Assembly: GCF_023053635.1 (NCBI RefSeq)
Contig: NC_086172.1
Span: 11,747,501 to 11,811,500 of the forward strand
Source: Elgaria multicarinata webbii
Taxonomy: Eukaryota > Chordata > Lepidosauria > Squamata > Anguidae
Direction: 5' to 3'
DNA: 64,000 nt
Shown: positions 34,530-47,697 of the stretch, piece after piece
Layout of the letters: every line of letters begins with the position of its first letter
Numbering within the stretch: position 1 is the first letter of the stretch
The notes under the pieces: generated by a model
What the model was told of the DNA's origin: nothing
Seen by the model: the letters and a program-made list of their open reading frames with translations, nothing else
Database searches by the model: none
Translations under genes and position numbers: made by a program

Positions 34530-36755
34530 TTACTCTAGCTAACCTGCCTAATGCTTCCATGTTCAAATTGAATCCATACTTTGATTAGCTGGTAGAGCAG
34601 GGTTATCAGTCTGTGCAGTGACCTGACCATGAGAGTACTGTATCCTGTCAGTGTGCTGAGTAGTAATAGGATCAATGCTATGTTATCCCAAGTGTGCCTG
34701 TTGACTTGGAAATTCCCTTCCCATATGAGTGTCCCTCAAATGAGACTGTTTACAGCACTTGGGCTTTCTAAACACTGAAGTGTTAAACTCTCCTGCACAA
34801 ACAACACTACACATCGCCATTGAAAGGTAGTAGATAAGACACAGCTGGGAAGCCTGGATGCGGGTGGGGTCAGAGAGAGGCAGGAGCTAGTTAACTTCAC
34901 ATATCTAATATGGTTTTTGTGAGAATGTTTCTTGAGCTGATGAGAAAACAAACCCATCGGTGCTTTTTTCCTCTTGCTGTGTAGCTTCTTCAGGAAAAAA
35001 GCTGAGGAATGCAGAAGCACCAAAAGGATTTTCTTCATTCTGTGTCACGGAACAAGCCAGTGTCAGTTTAAAAGAATATAGGTCAGGGAAGACCTAAGAT
35101 GAAGAGGAAATTGGGAGGCCTGGTTATGATACTGTGTTGGCAGCAACTGCAGAATTCCAGGGCAGCCCCTGTGGTTTTTATTAGAAGGCTTTTGTCTGGT
35201 AGGACGGGGGGAATCTTAACATCTAGGAACAAAATGTTACAAAATAAGCAGGCTTTTAAGTCCTCCAGAACTTTTCAGCTCTTAAGCAAAATTTTGGATT
35301 TGGGGAAGGGGGGGGCGGGTAGAGAAGAAAAATATGGCCTTAAAGTTTCTCAAGTTGGAAACTGAGTTGTACAATTCCACACTTTTAAAGGACATAATTT
35401 AGCTAAAAACCTGCCGTAAGTTTTGAGCTGGTGGTAGGAAGAACTGTACTGGCTGGAACAGGTCAGTTGACCCTGGCTTCACACAGATGGGAATAGCCCT
35501 TACTTTAGGCTACAAGCAAACGTCCACAGCTGTCAGAGTGAAGCTCTCAGCATCCCTAGGTATGGCCCCTCCCATGGTGCGCCCCTGTAACTGCCCCTCC
35601 CCTGGCTTCAAACTATGGGCTACAAAGCTATGTGCTGGTTAGGGACATCTGTCATTAGTGGCTGGAGCACTACTGCAGGCTTCCAGCACATGGACATGTA
35701 AGCTTTTTTAAATGTAAGTATTTAAAAAACCACCCTGTGGTATACACCCCTCAGGTCCCTTCAGTAGACATTTCAAGGTTTCACTGTCTTGGAGCTATGA
35801 TGGATGGACCGACAACTATGATAACTTCTCTATCTATATACCCTTTTTATTGTTGATTAGGGAAATCCCTCTTCCCTTTCAAAAATTGGTAATACCAAGT
35901 AAACTCTGAATAGACTCAAGCCAGATGGCAATACAGTGAATACTCACTTTAATGCCTGTTAATTCCCAATACCATATTTAAGGTACGTAAGTGCCTATGA
36001 CAATAGTGGGAATCAGACTGCAAATATTGCCCCTGTGTACTTGTACAATTGGTATGGAGACAATGCTTTCCCAGGTGTGGATTGCATTGGTCCCTAGCTG
36101 CAGCACCTCATGTTCTCTAAAAGCCCATTCAAGAGGTAGGGGGGACTCCAATGTGATACAACACATGAGAAACACACATGCATGAGATTAAAGAAACAGC
36201 ATTAAAAGTCCAAATTAGAGATAAATAAACCAGCCCATGCTAGTTTTGCAAGTATTTGTTCCATCTAATTTCTGTATCAGTTTGCAACTGATTTATTTTT
36301 TTGAAATTCACAAAAAATGTTTATTTTTATATGAAACCTTCCTGAATATACACATTTTAATGCAATTTTTGAGCCACGAAAAATTTGGAGAAGCTTGTAG
36401 TCCAAAGGATCACTGTGCTACGATCCACATAGTAGTCTGGGCAATGCAAATTAGGCCTGTTTGGTTAAAAAATGCAGACCAAATGCCAATGATTTTAAGA
36501 TTTATTTGGCCCCAATATCAGCAAACTGAAATGTAAAGTTGATAACATCTGTCCATGCCACCTTCCTACTTGTTTCAGAAATAGTTATCCCTATGAATGT
36601 GAAATTGTTTGATGTAGTTATCATGGAGAAAAATAGTGAAATACTGCTGTACAGTATACGTAAACTAGAATCAACCATATTTTAACTAAAAAAACAGAAA
36701 AAATGATTTAGTTTTGAAGTTACTTGCCTGTTCTATAGAAACATAAACACAATAC
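34530..36755. other. Intergenic gap between the PNO1 and PPP3R1 3' ends
   Basis: About 2.2 kb between converging genes. I see no gene, no long terminal or inverted repeat and no clear LINE end. If PNO1 uses a distal poly(A) site, part of this is its 3'UTR. Confidence 0.6.
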
Positions 36756-36759
36756 TATG

Positions 36760-38794
36760 GTAAAGTTCAAATATTTTATTTTTTATTCATACATTATGAA
36801 GGTTCCTATAGTTCCAACATTGTATGATGTAGCATGCAGAAGAAAATCTAAACATTCAAGATAACCCATTTTCCACACACAAACTAAAAAAAAAAGCTCA
36901 TCCCCAATAAGAAAGAAATGTTAGCACTATTTTCTATAACGCCAGCCAGGATATGCACAAGCAATTAAGAAATAGAAAGCATTTGCTAAAATGTTTGTAA
37001 CAAATACTTATGTACAAAAAATTCACAAAAGACTAGTTCCCCCTTGAAGCAGAGCACATGGCAGTTGACACTGGAACAGATACAACCACTGGCTGGGATT
37101 ATAAGCCACGTACTGATCCAGAGGAAGAAAGTTACATGTAGTGGAGATTCTCTGTTTTAACATTTACCAAAGTTTGGCAACATTATCTTTATTAAAAATT
37201 ATGCAAATCATGTAAACAAGAGGAACATTTCAAATCGATCTACATGCAAAACTTCATGTCATGCAAGGACACCAAGCACCTGGATTTCTCTCTCACAGAC
37301 AGAGCCCATGATGTGCAGCACTCAGTTGAAGGAACAGCTATGGCAGGCAGGCAACTGATTTATAGTTCGTATAACCTGCCCTTTCCATTGCTGATTATAA
37401 AACCTTTTTAAATAGAAAAACTGCTATACAGGAAAGGGTGTACTATCCTAATAATCTAATGTATTTTCTTCTAGCCAATAGTACCACTGCAGAAAAGGAA
37501 AGGGATGATATAAAGTTGTATAACATGGCTCGCTACTTTTATATCACACGTATCAAGTTACTATCCATTACAAGTCATGATATGGACAAATCTAGAAAAA
37601 AAATTCTCCAAGTGAAGAACTGGAGAAAAACAAGAGGTATAAATTTAGATAATGTGAAGCTTTCCTCCTTCCCTATGGCATAGGTTAATGTTTCCCCTGT
37701 AATAATCCTATATACACATATATAAAATATTACCAGTTTTTCTATGCAACTAAACGCACAAGGGAAAACTATACGGTTGGAACATAACTTAATGGCAAGA
37801 GAGGTTTTATAGTCTCACTGTGCAAAGCGAATCCTACACAATTATCTGTTAAACCTAAATTCTTAAGCTAAGTGCTGAGAACAAAATGTAAATGTTTTCA
37901 ACTGTTTTATCTGTATTTAATAGAACACAGCTGATATTTACTGGGGTATATTATGTGCAATCACATCCATTTAAGTAAGTGAAAGGATGAAATGGCCATA
38001 AGCATCTTGTAAATCCTATTTGCACGCAAGGACTAGTTCTTGGCATTAACATTAAATTACATTTTGTCATACTATTACATAGAATTCTATTGAAAGCTAT
38101 CAAGCAAAGATGCAGTGCCTGGTAATATATCAACAGGTATATAAACAAACTTAAGTTTCCTGTCTTACAAAAAGGTTATTAAGGTAAATTAACAGGAAGC
38201 AATGCTATCTCAGCCAGTCAATATATAAATATCTGAAATAGTCACAGGAAAAAGGAAAGTTGACCTAACAACCATTTAAAACTTTACATTCTTCTACTAT
38301 ATATATATAAAACAGTGTGACATAAAAGTAAAGATGTATATCCATATATCGAACTGTTAATGTTCTGCTTGGCACTTGTACTCTAGTTTTGTTTCTGAAT
38401 CAAGTATATTAAATTAAAGCCCACCTAGCTACTACATATAGAAAGCTACATATATATCTATATATAAATACACACATATATATATAGATAGATATTTTCT
38501 TGTTATAAAAGATGAGAAAAATAAATTAAAAAGCCAACCCCCTTCCCTTTCTCCACCACACTGATATGCTCTTTCCATCTTGCTGTCCTTCAGACTTTAA
38601 AGTGCTACACTTGAGTTATTGAGAGAATAAAAGTTCAATAACACTTAGTTGGCTTCATGAGGCTCATGTTGGAAAATGTGGCTTCACAGAGAAAAATACT
38701 TCCATTTAAATACACAGAGAGCGTTGCTGGACGTCTTGAGCAGATCTTCAGAGATGGAGAAGAAAGCAAAAGTGTTGGGTGGTGTCCTAAAGAG
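36760..38794 (-). other. PPP3R1: PPP3R1 3' untranslated region
   Basis: About 2.0 kb of AT-rich sequence after the stop codon, ending near tandem AATAAA signals. The length is close to the human 3'UTR as I recall it. It carries a TA-rich microsatellite near 38440-38495 and no transposon insertion that I can see, in contrast to the introns, which fits constraint on this UTR. Confidence 0.7.
36775..36787 (-). terminator. PPP3R1: PPP3R1 poly(A) signals (two overlapping-range AATAAA)
   Basis: Minus-strand AATAAA at 36775-36780 and again at 36782-36787, about 2.0 kb past the stop codon. Confidence 0.65.
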
Positions 38795-38842
38795 TCACAC
38801 ATCTACCACCATTTTTTTGTGGATATCTAAGCCTCCTACAAC
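38795..38842 (-). CDS. PPP3R1: PPP3R1 exon 6 with stop codon
   Basis: It encodes [15 protein letters not shown] and stop TGA, with acceptor TTTCAG, phase 0. Confidence 0.98.
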   Translation of the reverse strand, partial: VVGGLDIHKKMVVDV

Positions 38843-41800
38843 CTGAAATGTTGATTTAAGAATATTATGAGAGTTAAACTGACCGTAGAGCATCAGTTAG
38901 AGCAGGGGCCATTTGTGCAGCCCCCCTGTGCCCCCCCCCCCACCCATGCCATCCCCCCAAAAGTGCTGCGCTGGTGCAACAAGCTCCCGCCAGCCAGCAC
39001 ATCCAACAGCCCTTTGGTGAAACCCCAATGCTCCAGGGAAAGTGGGTGCTGGGATGACAACAACCCTCATCTCAAAAGCAGCTTCCCATCCCTGAGTCAG
39101 AACATCATTTTTAAATTGTTTATATTGTTGTTTAGAGAAGTAGACTCTTGCCTCAACAAACATCAAACTCCATAAATGGAGTCATCAGTCAAGGATAGAG
39201 CAAGACATCTGGACGAAGTGACGTAATTGACCTAGAATCCAGTCAAAACAACAGGAAGAATGGATTGCAGCCTTTCTTAGAGCCCACCTCGTCATCTCAA
39301 ATTGCACTTTCAAATTTGTTTGTAGGGTTTTTGGAATAGTTTTAATCCTATGGTCACTGCAAAGTAGACACAGTAGAATACTTGGAAAGCCACAGTAGTG
39401 GCAAAAGGATAATTATGGGTGCATGAGGAGGGTGTAGAGAACTGCCAGGAGGCAGTGGAAACATCAGGCGAGTCAAAACAATGGACAAGAATTAAAGTAA
39501 GCAAGTTATCCTGTAAAGAACTTGACAAACGGCAAAGGAAAAGTTGAAAGAACGAGCAAAAACTAATTAGCAAGGTAAGCTAAACAGGTTATTTGATGGG
39601 AAATAACTGAACACTGAGTTCAAAGAGAAAAAAATAAAGGGAAAAAATGTGTGTATATATAAACACTTTGCTAAAAAATACACTTACAGCACAGAATTCC
39701 TCAAAGGATATTCTTCCATCACCATCTTTATCTGCATTTATTATGGTTTTGTCTACAATCTGCTGCAACTGAGTATCTTTGAGATTGTTCCCAACCATCA
39801 TCTTCAGAACCTGAAACAGCTCCCCATTCGAGATATATCCATCTTTGTCCATGTCATAAATGCGAAACGCAACTGCAAGAAAAATTAAGGAAAGCTCAAT
39901 AGCAAATATGAATTATGTTGAGATACATATTCTATTTGTAATGTCTTCTTGTCCAGTCCATACAATTTACTGACATTACAACAGCACTGCCTCAAATCTT
40001 TTCTGCTCACTTTCTTACTAACTGTCCTAAGACTGAGAGGGCTGATGATTTAGTAAGTTCTGAGCAGTTGAATGTTAATAAACATTCTTTGGCCACGTTC
40101 AGACAACACAATAGTCCATCATGTGTTAATAGTCAACACCACAGATGACTATTTAGGGGGTACTCCCAAGACGACATGATAATAGACATCCGTGGAGCTG
40201 ACTATTAACACAGGGTTGAGTATTGCCCGGCCCCACTCCCTCTCCGCCCTCCCTACCGAATGGTGGCGCTGGTTCCATGAGAATCCCCCTTTGTGCCAGT
40301 TCCCCCCACCCCTGTCAGTACCTGTCAGTGGGTGGGGTGAACAAGCATGACGGGGGATTCGCATGGGACGTGTCATCCCTGCGTGGGGTACCACAACGCT
40401 TTTGCCACCGCCCACCCCTTTTCCACAAAGAACGTTCTTTGTGGAGAAGGCGCAGGTGGTGGCAGAAACATCTCCTGCCACTTGAGAGCAACAGAAGACG
40501 CCAGCCTCCCCCAACCTCATTCGCCACCATTTTGTGAATGAAGGCACGCCACCCCAAGATCCACAAGTGGCGAACAAGGGTGGGGCAGTGGAGGACGCTC
40601 TCCTGTCAGGAGAGCGTCCTCCACCACATCCTACTATTCATTTGTGGATCTTGGGATGGCGCACCGCGCTGTCCCCAGATCCACAAACGGTGAATGAGGG
40701 AGGGGCAGAGTAGGATGCTCTCCTGACAAGGGAGTGTCCTTGTCCACTCCGTTTCATTCACCAAAAAACATGGGGATGGGGAGGCGCAAGGATGCTGCCG
40801 CCATATTGACAGAAGGATATCTCTTGTGGTTTGACAAAGGGATGGAAGGAGCTCTCCTGCAGCTCTCTCGTGTAGGAGAGAGTGGCAGGAGAGCCCCTTC
40901 CATCCCCTCAGCCAGATATCCAAATGGGTGGACTAAAGGAACATGCATGTCCTTGGGAATACGTGAGCGCTGCCAATCATGGTGCCCCACCAAGGGATGG
41001 CATGTGCCAATCTCGGGAAGCACATAGGGAGCTGCTGATCGCAGCGCCCCACCCAGGGACGGCACAATTGGCAGTTCCCCAAGTGCTTCCCGGGATGGAT
41101 AACATGCCTACAGAGCACCGCTGGGCAAGAACGGCAGGGGTTCCTACTGCTCTTGCCTCATGACTCTGTAGACAAGTGAAATATTCAACGGAACCCAACC
41201 CATGACACAATACCGTTGGTTATTGCCACTGGTTATTTTGGGAAAATAACCAACCATGGCATGGAAAAGGCTTGACAGACAACACAATAGTCAACGGTTG
41301 ACTATTGCACTGTCCAAATCCAGTCAGTATGTCAGCAGCTGAGCCAATAGGTAGGTATACTTATTTCAATAATTGCAGCACAGTTACATTTATCACTTAG
41401 TGAAGTTCCAAAGACTGAAGACTGGCATCCTTTTGTATTATTTTGTTTGGAGAGATGAGAAATATTAGTAAAATCATTTTACTGCAAGTCTGTGGTGCAA
41501 TTAAACATCTCATTTGTACTTCTATAAGATAAATTATCCTTAAATGCCCAAAGTTTATACTAAGCTGGCTTGACTTCACAAATAAGTGGTATGTTCCCAG
41601 ACAACGTTAATAAAATTAAGGGTGAAGTCCTAATCCCCATTTAGCTGGACGTATGTTCCACTTATTATTTCGAACTGAACACTATAACATAATGTCTATT
41701 TTTCACATAGCCAACCAACATTCCAGGACTAAAACCAACCCAACAACATAGTGATCCTTTTCTAGGCCTGCTCTAAGACCAATTTATTGCATAAAAGAGA

Positions 41801-44800
41801 TAAAAAGTATTTTGTGCTGTATTTCTTGGTAAAATACTTGATACCCTGTGAGCACAGTATTTCATCATGTAAAAAACACAAACAAGAGTTGGATTTCCTT
41901 ATAGATGTCCTTCAAATCTAAAATACTCCTGAAGTCATTCTCAGCCATAAACATAGCAACTACTGCTGCAAAAGCCATATACTTTACCTCAAGACAGTAT
42001 GAGAGATTACATATGGCAACCTTCCATTCCTCACATAATTGAAGATACCTGGGTTCAAGTTATTTTTAAGATCATAGCTGTTGCGATCATAGAACAGATC
42101 TCAAGTACAATTTCATTTGGGGTGGGTGGACAGAAAAATAAAACTTCCCAACTACAAATATTTTATTTAAAAGCCAGAAACATAAAATACTTACACCTCA
42201 ACTTCTGTTCCTTGTCGCCCTTGACACTGAATTGGGAGACTCCTTCTATAAATTCTACAGAACATAGGCAAGAAGAGCATTTATAAAATATTTCACATAT
42301 CCCAAAACACAATCGGTTAAATTATCTCCCTGTGAATTCAGTAATGTATGTCTAGCATTCTCCAGAAGCAAGTCTTAAATGCTGAATGTAGACTGACCGC
42401 TTAAGTAATATGTTTGTGTGCCACCCTGTGATGTCAGGCACTTTGCCAAGGTTCTGTTGGCTTCACAAGACTCATGAAAATTCCATCTTTTATTTAAGAT
42501 TAAATGGTATAGTACTGGATCCAGATACCGGAACTCAGAAGGATGCAGATGGAAGCTGACTTTCCCACCCCATCCTCTTCCCAGCAGTTCCCAGAGCCTC
42601 CCAAAATGTTTCCTGGGTTGAGCTGGAAGATCTTGTGGCTCCACACAGGCGCAGAGCCCATATGTGTGATGCACAGAGACCATGAAGAAGAACCTATGTT
42701 CCGATATGCTACTCTTATAGCTCTTATTTCAACTATCATGGATGTCACCATCCATGATTATCACACCTCTATAACTGCAGGAGGGGGGGGGATTTTTTCC
42801 TGAACTCTACTTGTCCTCTACTAGTTATATTTGGATTTAGTAATGGACTGAGATGAGAATCAATAAACTAAAGCTCAGTAGCAGTAAGAGGAAAATACTT
42901 TCCTTTGGATTTTGGACATAAAGTATGGCCTGTTCTAGATGGGACTGCATTCCATCTTAAGGATCAAGTTCACAGCTTGGGGATGCAGTTTAGACGTCCA
43001 AGTGGCCACAGTGGCACAAAGGATCTTCCATTGGTTTAGGCTAGTGTGCCATCTGCAGCCTCTCCTAAACAGTAATGATCTGACTACAGTCATTCATGGT
43101 CTGGGAATGTCCTGTTTGGACTATTATAATACACTGTACATGCAGCTGCCTTTGAAGATAACCTGGGGACTACCATTAGTACAGAATATGACAGCTAGGT
43201 TAACTGGAACAGAGCATATAGAACACATTGTGCTAGCCTTGAAATGGTTGTACTGGCTCCTGGTACATTTCCAGGCACATTTCAAGGTGTTGCTTTTAAT
43301 TTTCAAAACTCTAAATCATTTGGGACCAGGATGCCTCAAAGACACCTAACCTGACTATTAGGTTCTTTCCTTCTGCAATCCCAGCAGTATCTGAAGTGAG
43401 GGATGATCATGATAGGGCCTTTTTTTGTTGTAGCACCGCTACATCTTGAACTCATTCCACAGGGAAGCTTTCCTAATGCCAAGTTAAGACTTTAAAAAAA
43501 TAAAATAACCAGGGTATTTTAGTTTGACTGATGGGTTTTATTTGGTTCTTCTGTTGATGGTATGTCATTTAAAACTTTCTATAAACTACTTGGTAGGTTG
43601 TTGGTTCCCCTTTCCTTGTTTGAATAAAATTATTTGTCTGGGAACTACTATTCAGTTATTCACGTACATGAAACTGCACTATTCCAATAAGTATATTCAG
43701 AATTTTATGTGTCTATCCCTGCAGTGACAAGCAATGCCCAGTAGAGATAACCACAGCCACAAAATGTTGGATCCTAAGGATTTAGGTCCAAGTTACCAAT
43801 TGTGCATACTAGGATCAGCCTCTCTCCAGTTCGAGCTAAGGTTCTTTCAAGGAATAAATTTACAAAATTAGGGCACGATCTCGTCTAAGTAAAGTACCGT
43901 AAAGTCCTATTAAAAAGTGAAGAACATACTTTGAATTACTCCCATTGAAACAAATGAGACTGAGAAGTGCTGAACATTTGCTCAATATTTTTAAACAAGC
44001 CTAAACAATTTAAAGCCAAAAATAATTTTCAAATGGTTACTGGTAATTCATACCCTTATATCAAGTCCAACTTCTAACAGTTCACTCCTTTACATGCCTG
44101 CTCAGAAGCATGCTCCACTGAGTTCAATGCGACTTACTACTAGGTAAGTATAGGACTGCAACTCTAGTCATATGTTATAAGTGAAATAATCTTATATAAT
44201 ACTACCATTGTTTTTTATTGGTGAGTTCCCCATAACGTTGGAGAAAATATGATTTTCTGTCATAAATCTATGCACTTGGAAAATGGCAGGTCTTTCATCA
44301 AGCAACTGAGTAGTAGTATAAATATTCTGAGTAGTAATATAAATATTATAAAGTAACACAAAGAAGTACACATATTTTACATAAAATTGAAGCTACATAT
44401 AACTGAAATTTCTCATCACTTGCATATATTTCAGTTTTCTAACAGTGTAGTAAGCTAACTTAATAAGCATTCCGTCTCTTTTCTAGCTCTTTGTATAAAC
44501 CATTTCTTAAGCAGGATGCTAAATTATCACACATGATGAGGATGTATTACTTCAATGAAGGATAACTAATGTTATAACTGTAGATAAAAAAGAACAAACT
44601 AAAGGGCTGTATCCAACGTTGATCTAACAAGTAATTCATTTCAATGAATCCACTCCAACTAGGAATACACTGGATACAACCCAAACAGCCCACTTCCAGA
44701 GAAATCTTTCTAATTAGAGAGTCCAGGCAAGAATTCACTATTTTCAGTTGTTAAGAAATATTAATCTAATCAGAGAAAACTACTTCTTACCTTTGAAGTC

Positions 44801-47042
44801 TACCTCACCATTTCCATCTGTATCAAATATATCTATTACTCGTTGTACCAGTGGATTCTGTTGCAACTCAGGCAAAGACATGAACTCTTCCACACTCAAA
44901 GAGCCAGAGTTATCTAAATCAAGCTTTTTAAACCTCTTCCCCAATCGTTTGATCTCATCTGCATCAACTAAAAATGGGGTGGGGGGGAAGGGAAAGAATT
45001 AAAGAGAAAATATTATTTTTCAGAAATAATTCACTACACAATTTTCTAGTGCATTCTTGTAATGCACAAATATTTTTCAGGTATACAAATTACACTCTGT
45101 TTAAGAGTATATAGTAATTGCATATAGTTTTATACAAAATGATTGGCTATAAACAATTAAAATTGCTTACCTTTTTCACAGGACATGCCATGACACATTT
45201 AACCTTACTGCTCTCTATAACCTATTGTATGCTGTGCAAGTGTTCAAAGGACTGATAGTGCTTAGCTAATTCCAGTCACACAGCTACTATAGACAAGCCA
45301 TATTAACATCTGTCATGTTTGATCATAGACTTTCTCTGCTAAGCCATAAATATTTATCTATGAAGGATTTTAAAGGAGTCAGCTAGGATGCATACAACAA
45401 AAAATTCACTGATTTAAATTTCTCATCAGTTTTAGTTCCTAGTGAAATCAAAGAGGTGTTGCTTAGATACTAGTTTTATAATACTGGACAGGGATTTCTA
45501 ACAGTGGTTTGGAGTCTTATCCTTAGCGAACAGAAATCAACTGAATCTTTCTTGATGGCTGGGATATGTATTGGACCAGTTCACATGACACAATATTTAT
45601 TTTTTATTTATTAAGACATTTGTATCCTGCCCAATTATCACTGGGATCTCAGGGTGGCGTACAGATAAAATCAGAACACTATAAACATGAATAATTTACA
45701 GTTAAAAATGTATTAAATCGTTAACAAATTAAAACCAGTAGAAATTTTTTTAAAGCAGTAAAACAATTAAAACTATGTGTAACCATGGAGGATCTAGCCC
45801 TCGAGGACTCTGATAAAAAGCCAAGTTTTAACTTGGCACCAAAATGAAGCCAGTGTCGGCGCCAGTCAGGCCTCCAAGGGGAGGGGCATTCCACAAGTGT
45901 GGTGCCACAACAGAGAAAGCCCTCTCCCACGTCCCACCATAATGTCACACATTGGTGGGACCCAGAGAAGGGCTCCTTCAACAGATCTCAAGTCTCAGGA
46001 AGGCATATATAGGGAAAGGCGCTCTCTTAAGTACCGAGGTCCCAAGCGATTTAGGACTGTGAATGTTATTGCCAACACCTTGAATTCTGACTGGAAGAAT
46101 ATAGGCAGCCAGTGCAATTCTTTTAAGACTGATCTTATCTGATCTTTATAAGATGTTCCAGTGAGCAGTCTAGCTGCTGCATTTTGCACTAGCTGCAACT
46201 TCTGAATTGTCTTCAAGGGCAGCCCCGTGTAGACTGCATTGCAGTGGTCTAATCAGAAAGTTACCAGCGCATGGACTACTGCGGCTAGGTTGTCCCTGTC
46301 CAGGAAAGGCCATAGCTGACACATCAGCTGAAGCTGACTCCAAGTACTCTGGGCCACAGAGTCCACCTGGGCCTCCTGTGAAAAGTATGGAACAAGCTAC
46401 ACACCTGCTCCTTCAGAGGGAGTGCAACCCCATCCAGAACAGGCCGATAGCCCACCGGGAGTTATTATTTAACCCACAGTGAGGCTGTAGCATTTGCAGC
46501 TGCCATTTTACATATCCAGCCCCTACTCGGGGATTGCTTTGGTGGGCAAACCCAGCAAACATGGGTCATGTAAGGATTAAACTATCCTCACGTAACTCTA
46601 GAACAGACCATTTCTTATCAGCTTCAATTTTCATATACATTCTTAATCTCACGTGGAGACAGATGTATTCTCAGGACTATGACTTTACAGGAGGTATCTG
46701 AATGACTAGTATTACATAATGTACCAGATTTATGAAGATTTTTTTTTGCAGAAAAAGCAGTGTGGGTACTTTTAATCACTGAATTAGTCTCTACTGTAAA
46801 TACTCCTGGTGTTTGCAGTAAGGAGGCATATGAGAATTTAAACAGAGTTTTGTACAGGAGATAAGATATTCTATCAAATCATCATTTTTTACAAATATGA
46901 AATGATAAATGATGGAATGTTGAAGATATTACAATTCTCCAGTATAAAGTATTTAAATACACATTTTCCCTACTAAATTGTGTAATTAAAGTTTGAACTT
47001 ACAGTGCGAACACATTTCCAGTGGGTAGCTTGCCTCATTTCC
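38795..47042 (-). CDS. PPP3R1: PPP3R1, calcineurin B regulatory subunit (exons 2-6; start codon outside window)
   Basis: Five exons give 510 nt. With a separate ATG they make exactly 170 residues plus stop, the family length. The order is 47003-47042, 44791-44967, 42195-42254, 39688-39872, 38795-38842. The protein is the Ca2+-binding regulatory subunit of calcineurin, the Ca2+/calmodulin-activated phosphatase; it binds the catalytic A subunit in the cytosol and at membranes. Four EF-hand loops are visible: [12 protein letters not shown] (31-42), [12 protein letters not shown] (63-74), [12 protein letters not shown] (100-111) and [12 protein letters not shown] (141-152). Residue 2 is the Gly that is myristoylated in the family. 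Every residue I read matches the human protein as I recall it. The first exon carries only the ATG, upstream of a CAG|GGA junction. No CpG island or candidate exon 1 appears before position 64000. Confidence 0.98.
38843..39687 (-). other. PPP3R1: PPP3R1 intron 5
   Basis: It includes a C-rich run at 38922-38943. No transposon is recognised. Confidence 0.6.
39688..39872 (-). CDS. PPP3R1: PPP3R1 exon 5 (EF-hands 3 and 4)
   Basis: It encodes [19 protein letters not shown] through RISFEEFCA, with acceptor TTGCAG and donor GTAAGT. Both C-terminal EF-hand loops lie in it. Confidence 0.98.
39873..42194 (-). other. PPP3R1: PPP3R1 intron 4
   Basis: More than half is the GC-rich foldback element (40091-41317). 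41320-42194 shows nothing recognisable. Confidence 0.65.
40091..41317. mobile_element. GC-rich foldback element of about 1.2 kb
   Basis: The ends carry ACAACACAATAGTC in inverted orientation, related to the small MITEs. The inside is a chain of hairpins: a perfect 24 bp palindrome at 40422-40445 inside longer arms, a perfect 18 bp stem with 1 nt loop at 40588-40624, and a long stem at 40817-40921 closing on GGATATC. No protein frame is convincing. It lies in PPP3R1 intron 4. Confidence 0.6.
42195..42254 (-). CDS. PPP3R1: PPP3R1 exon 4
   Basis: A 60-nt exon encoding [20 protein letters not shown], split codons at both ends, with acceptor CTGTAG and donor GTAAGT. Confidence 0.98.
42255..44790 (-). 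other. PPP3R1: PPP3R1 intron 3
   Basis: It holds the LINE remnant (42920-43660) and two old copies of the GGGGCTTACTTC-type repeat (about 43870-43985 and 44075-44165). The rest is plain. Confidence 0.55.
42920..43660 (+). mobile_element. L2/CR1-group LINE ORF2 remnant, sense, old
   Basis: 42939-43349 translates to a C-terminal reverse transcriptase region with [30 protein letters not shown] and [19 protein letters not shown]. It is diverged from the usual LDYCNxLY and [10 protein letters not shown]. It lies in PPP3R1 intron 3. Confidence 0.8.
44791..44967 (-). CDS. PPP3R1: PPP3R1 exon 3 (EF-hands 1 and 2)
   Basis: It encodes [19 protein letters not shown] through NGEVDFK, with acceptor TTTTAG and donor GTAAGA. 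Confidence 0.98.
44968..47002 (-). other. PPP3R1: PPP3R1 intron 2
   Basis: It contains the 900 bp antisense LINE fragment. The remainder is AT-rich with no feature recognised. Confidence 0.6.
45598..46500 (-). mobile_element. L2/CR1-group LINE 3' end, antisense, about 900 bp
   Basis: An inverted tail (TTGTATCCTGCCCAATTATC) is followed by a region whose minus strand encodes [20 protein letters not shown] and then [20 protein letters not shown]. The 46040-46470 part is a very common squamate repeat. It lies in PPP3R1 intron 2. Confidence 0.85.
47003..47042 (-). CDS. PPP3R1: PPP3R1 exon 2
   Basis: A 40-nt exon encoding [13 protein letters not shown] plus one base, with acceptor TTTCAG and donor GTAAGT. 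The initiator Met must come from an upstream exon, as in human. Confidence 0.97.
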
Positions 47043-47697
47043 CTGAAATGAGAAAGCACATGTACGATGGAGTCTTTTTTAAGGCGTCATAACAAATTAA
47101 ATCAATTTATACACACAATGTGTAAATGCAAGGTAGCTCAAAATGAAAAAGTGCATATCATACATGTTGAAACACGTTATTACTACATTTATATTACATC
47201 TTTAATTATACAGAATTGTTCAATTTGAGTGGCACACTTTTTAAATGTACTAGAAATACACAGGGCACCCAGATAAGTCTGGTAACAAAACAAAACAAAC
47301 AAAAGGAAAGATGTAAACCTCTTAGGTGCTGAAAAATATTTTACTTATAGAATCATTTGACTAACTCCAAGTGTCAGATGCATTTCAAGCATGAACTCTT
47401 TCTCAAAAGGCAATGTTTGTTGGCCTTAAAGGTTCAGATTACTTGTGTGCTCTTGATTAGCTTGGGTCACTAGAAGATTTTTTTTTTTTTGGCTGGGTGG
47501 GGGGGGAGGAATCTGACCATGAAGTCATGAATTTCCAAGGTTCTACATCACATGGAGAGCTTCCACAGACAGCTCCCTTCTTCAGACATTTCGCCCTGAA
47601 CATGAAGGCAACGAGAATGGGAATAGAGGGGGAATAAGCTCGCGTGCTCGTTCTTGCCTTCCCCCTCCTTGCGTGTTTTAACAGTTGGATTCCTCTA

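Noticed and set aside
40149-41210. Clustered open frames of 60-140 codons on both strands near 40-41 kb
   Set aside because: They lie in the GC-rich foldback element. Mirror-image frames on both strands are expected from palindromes, and no domain is recognisable.
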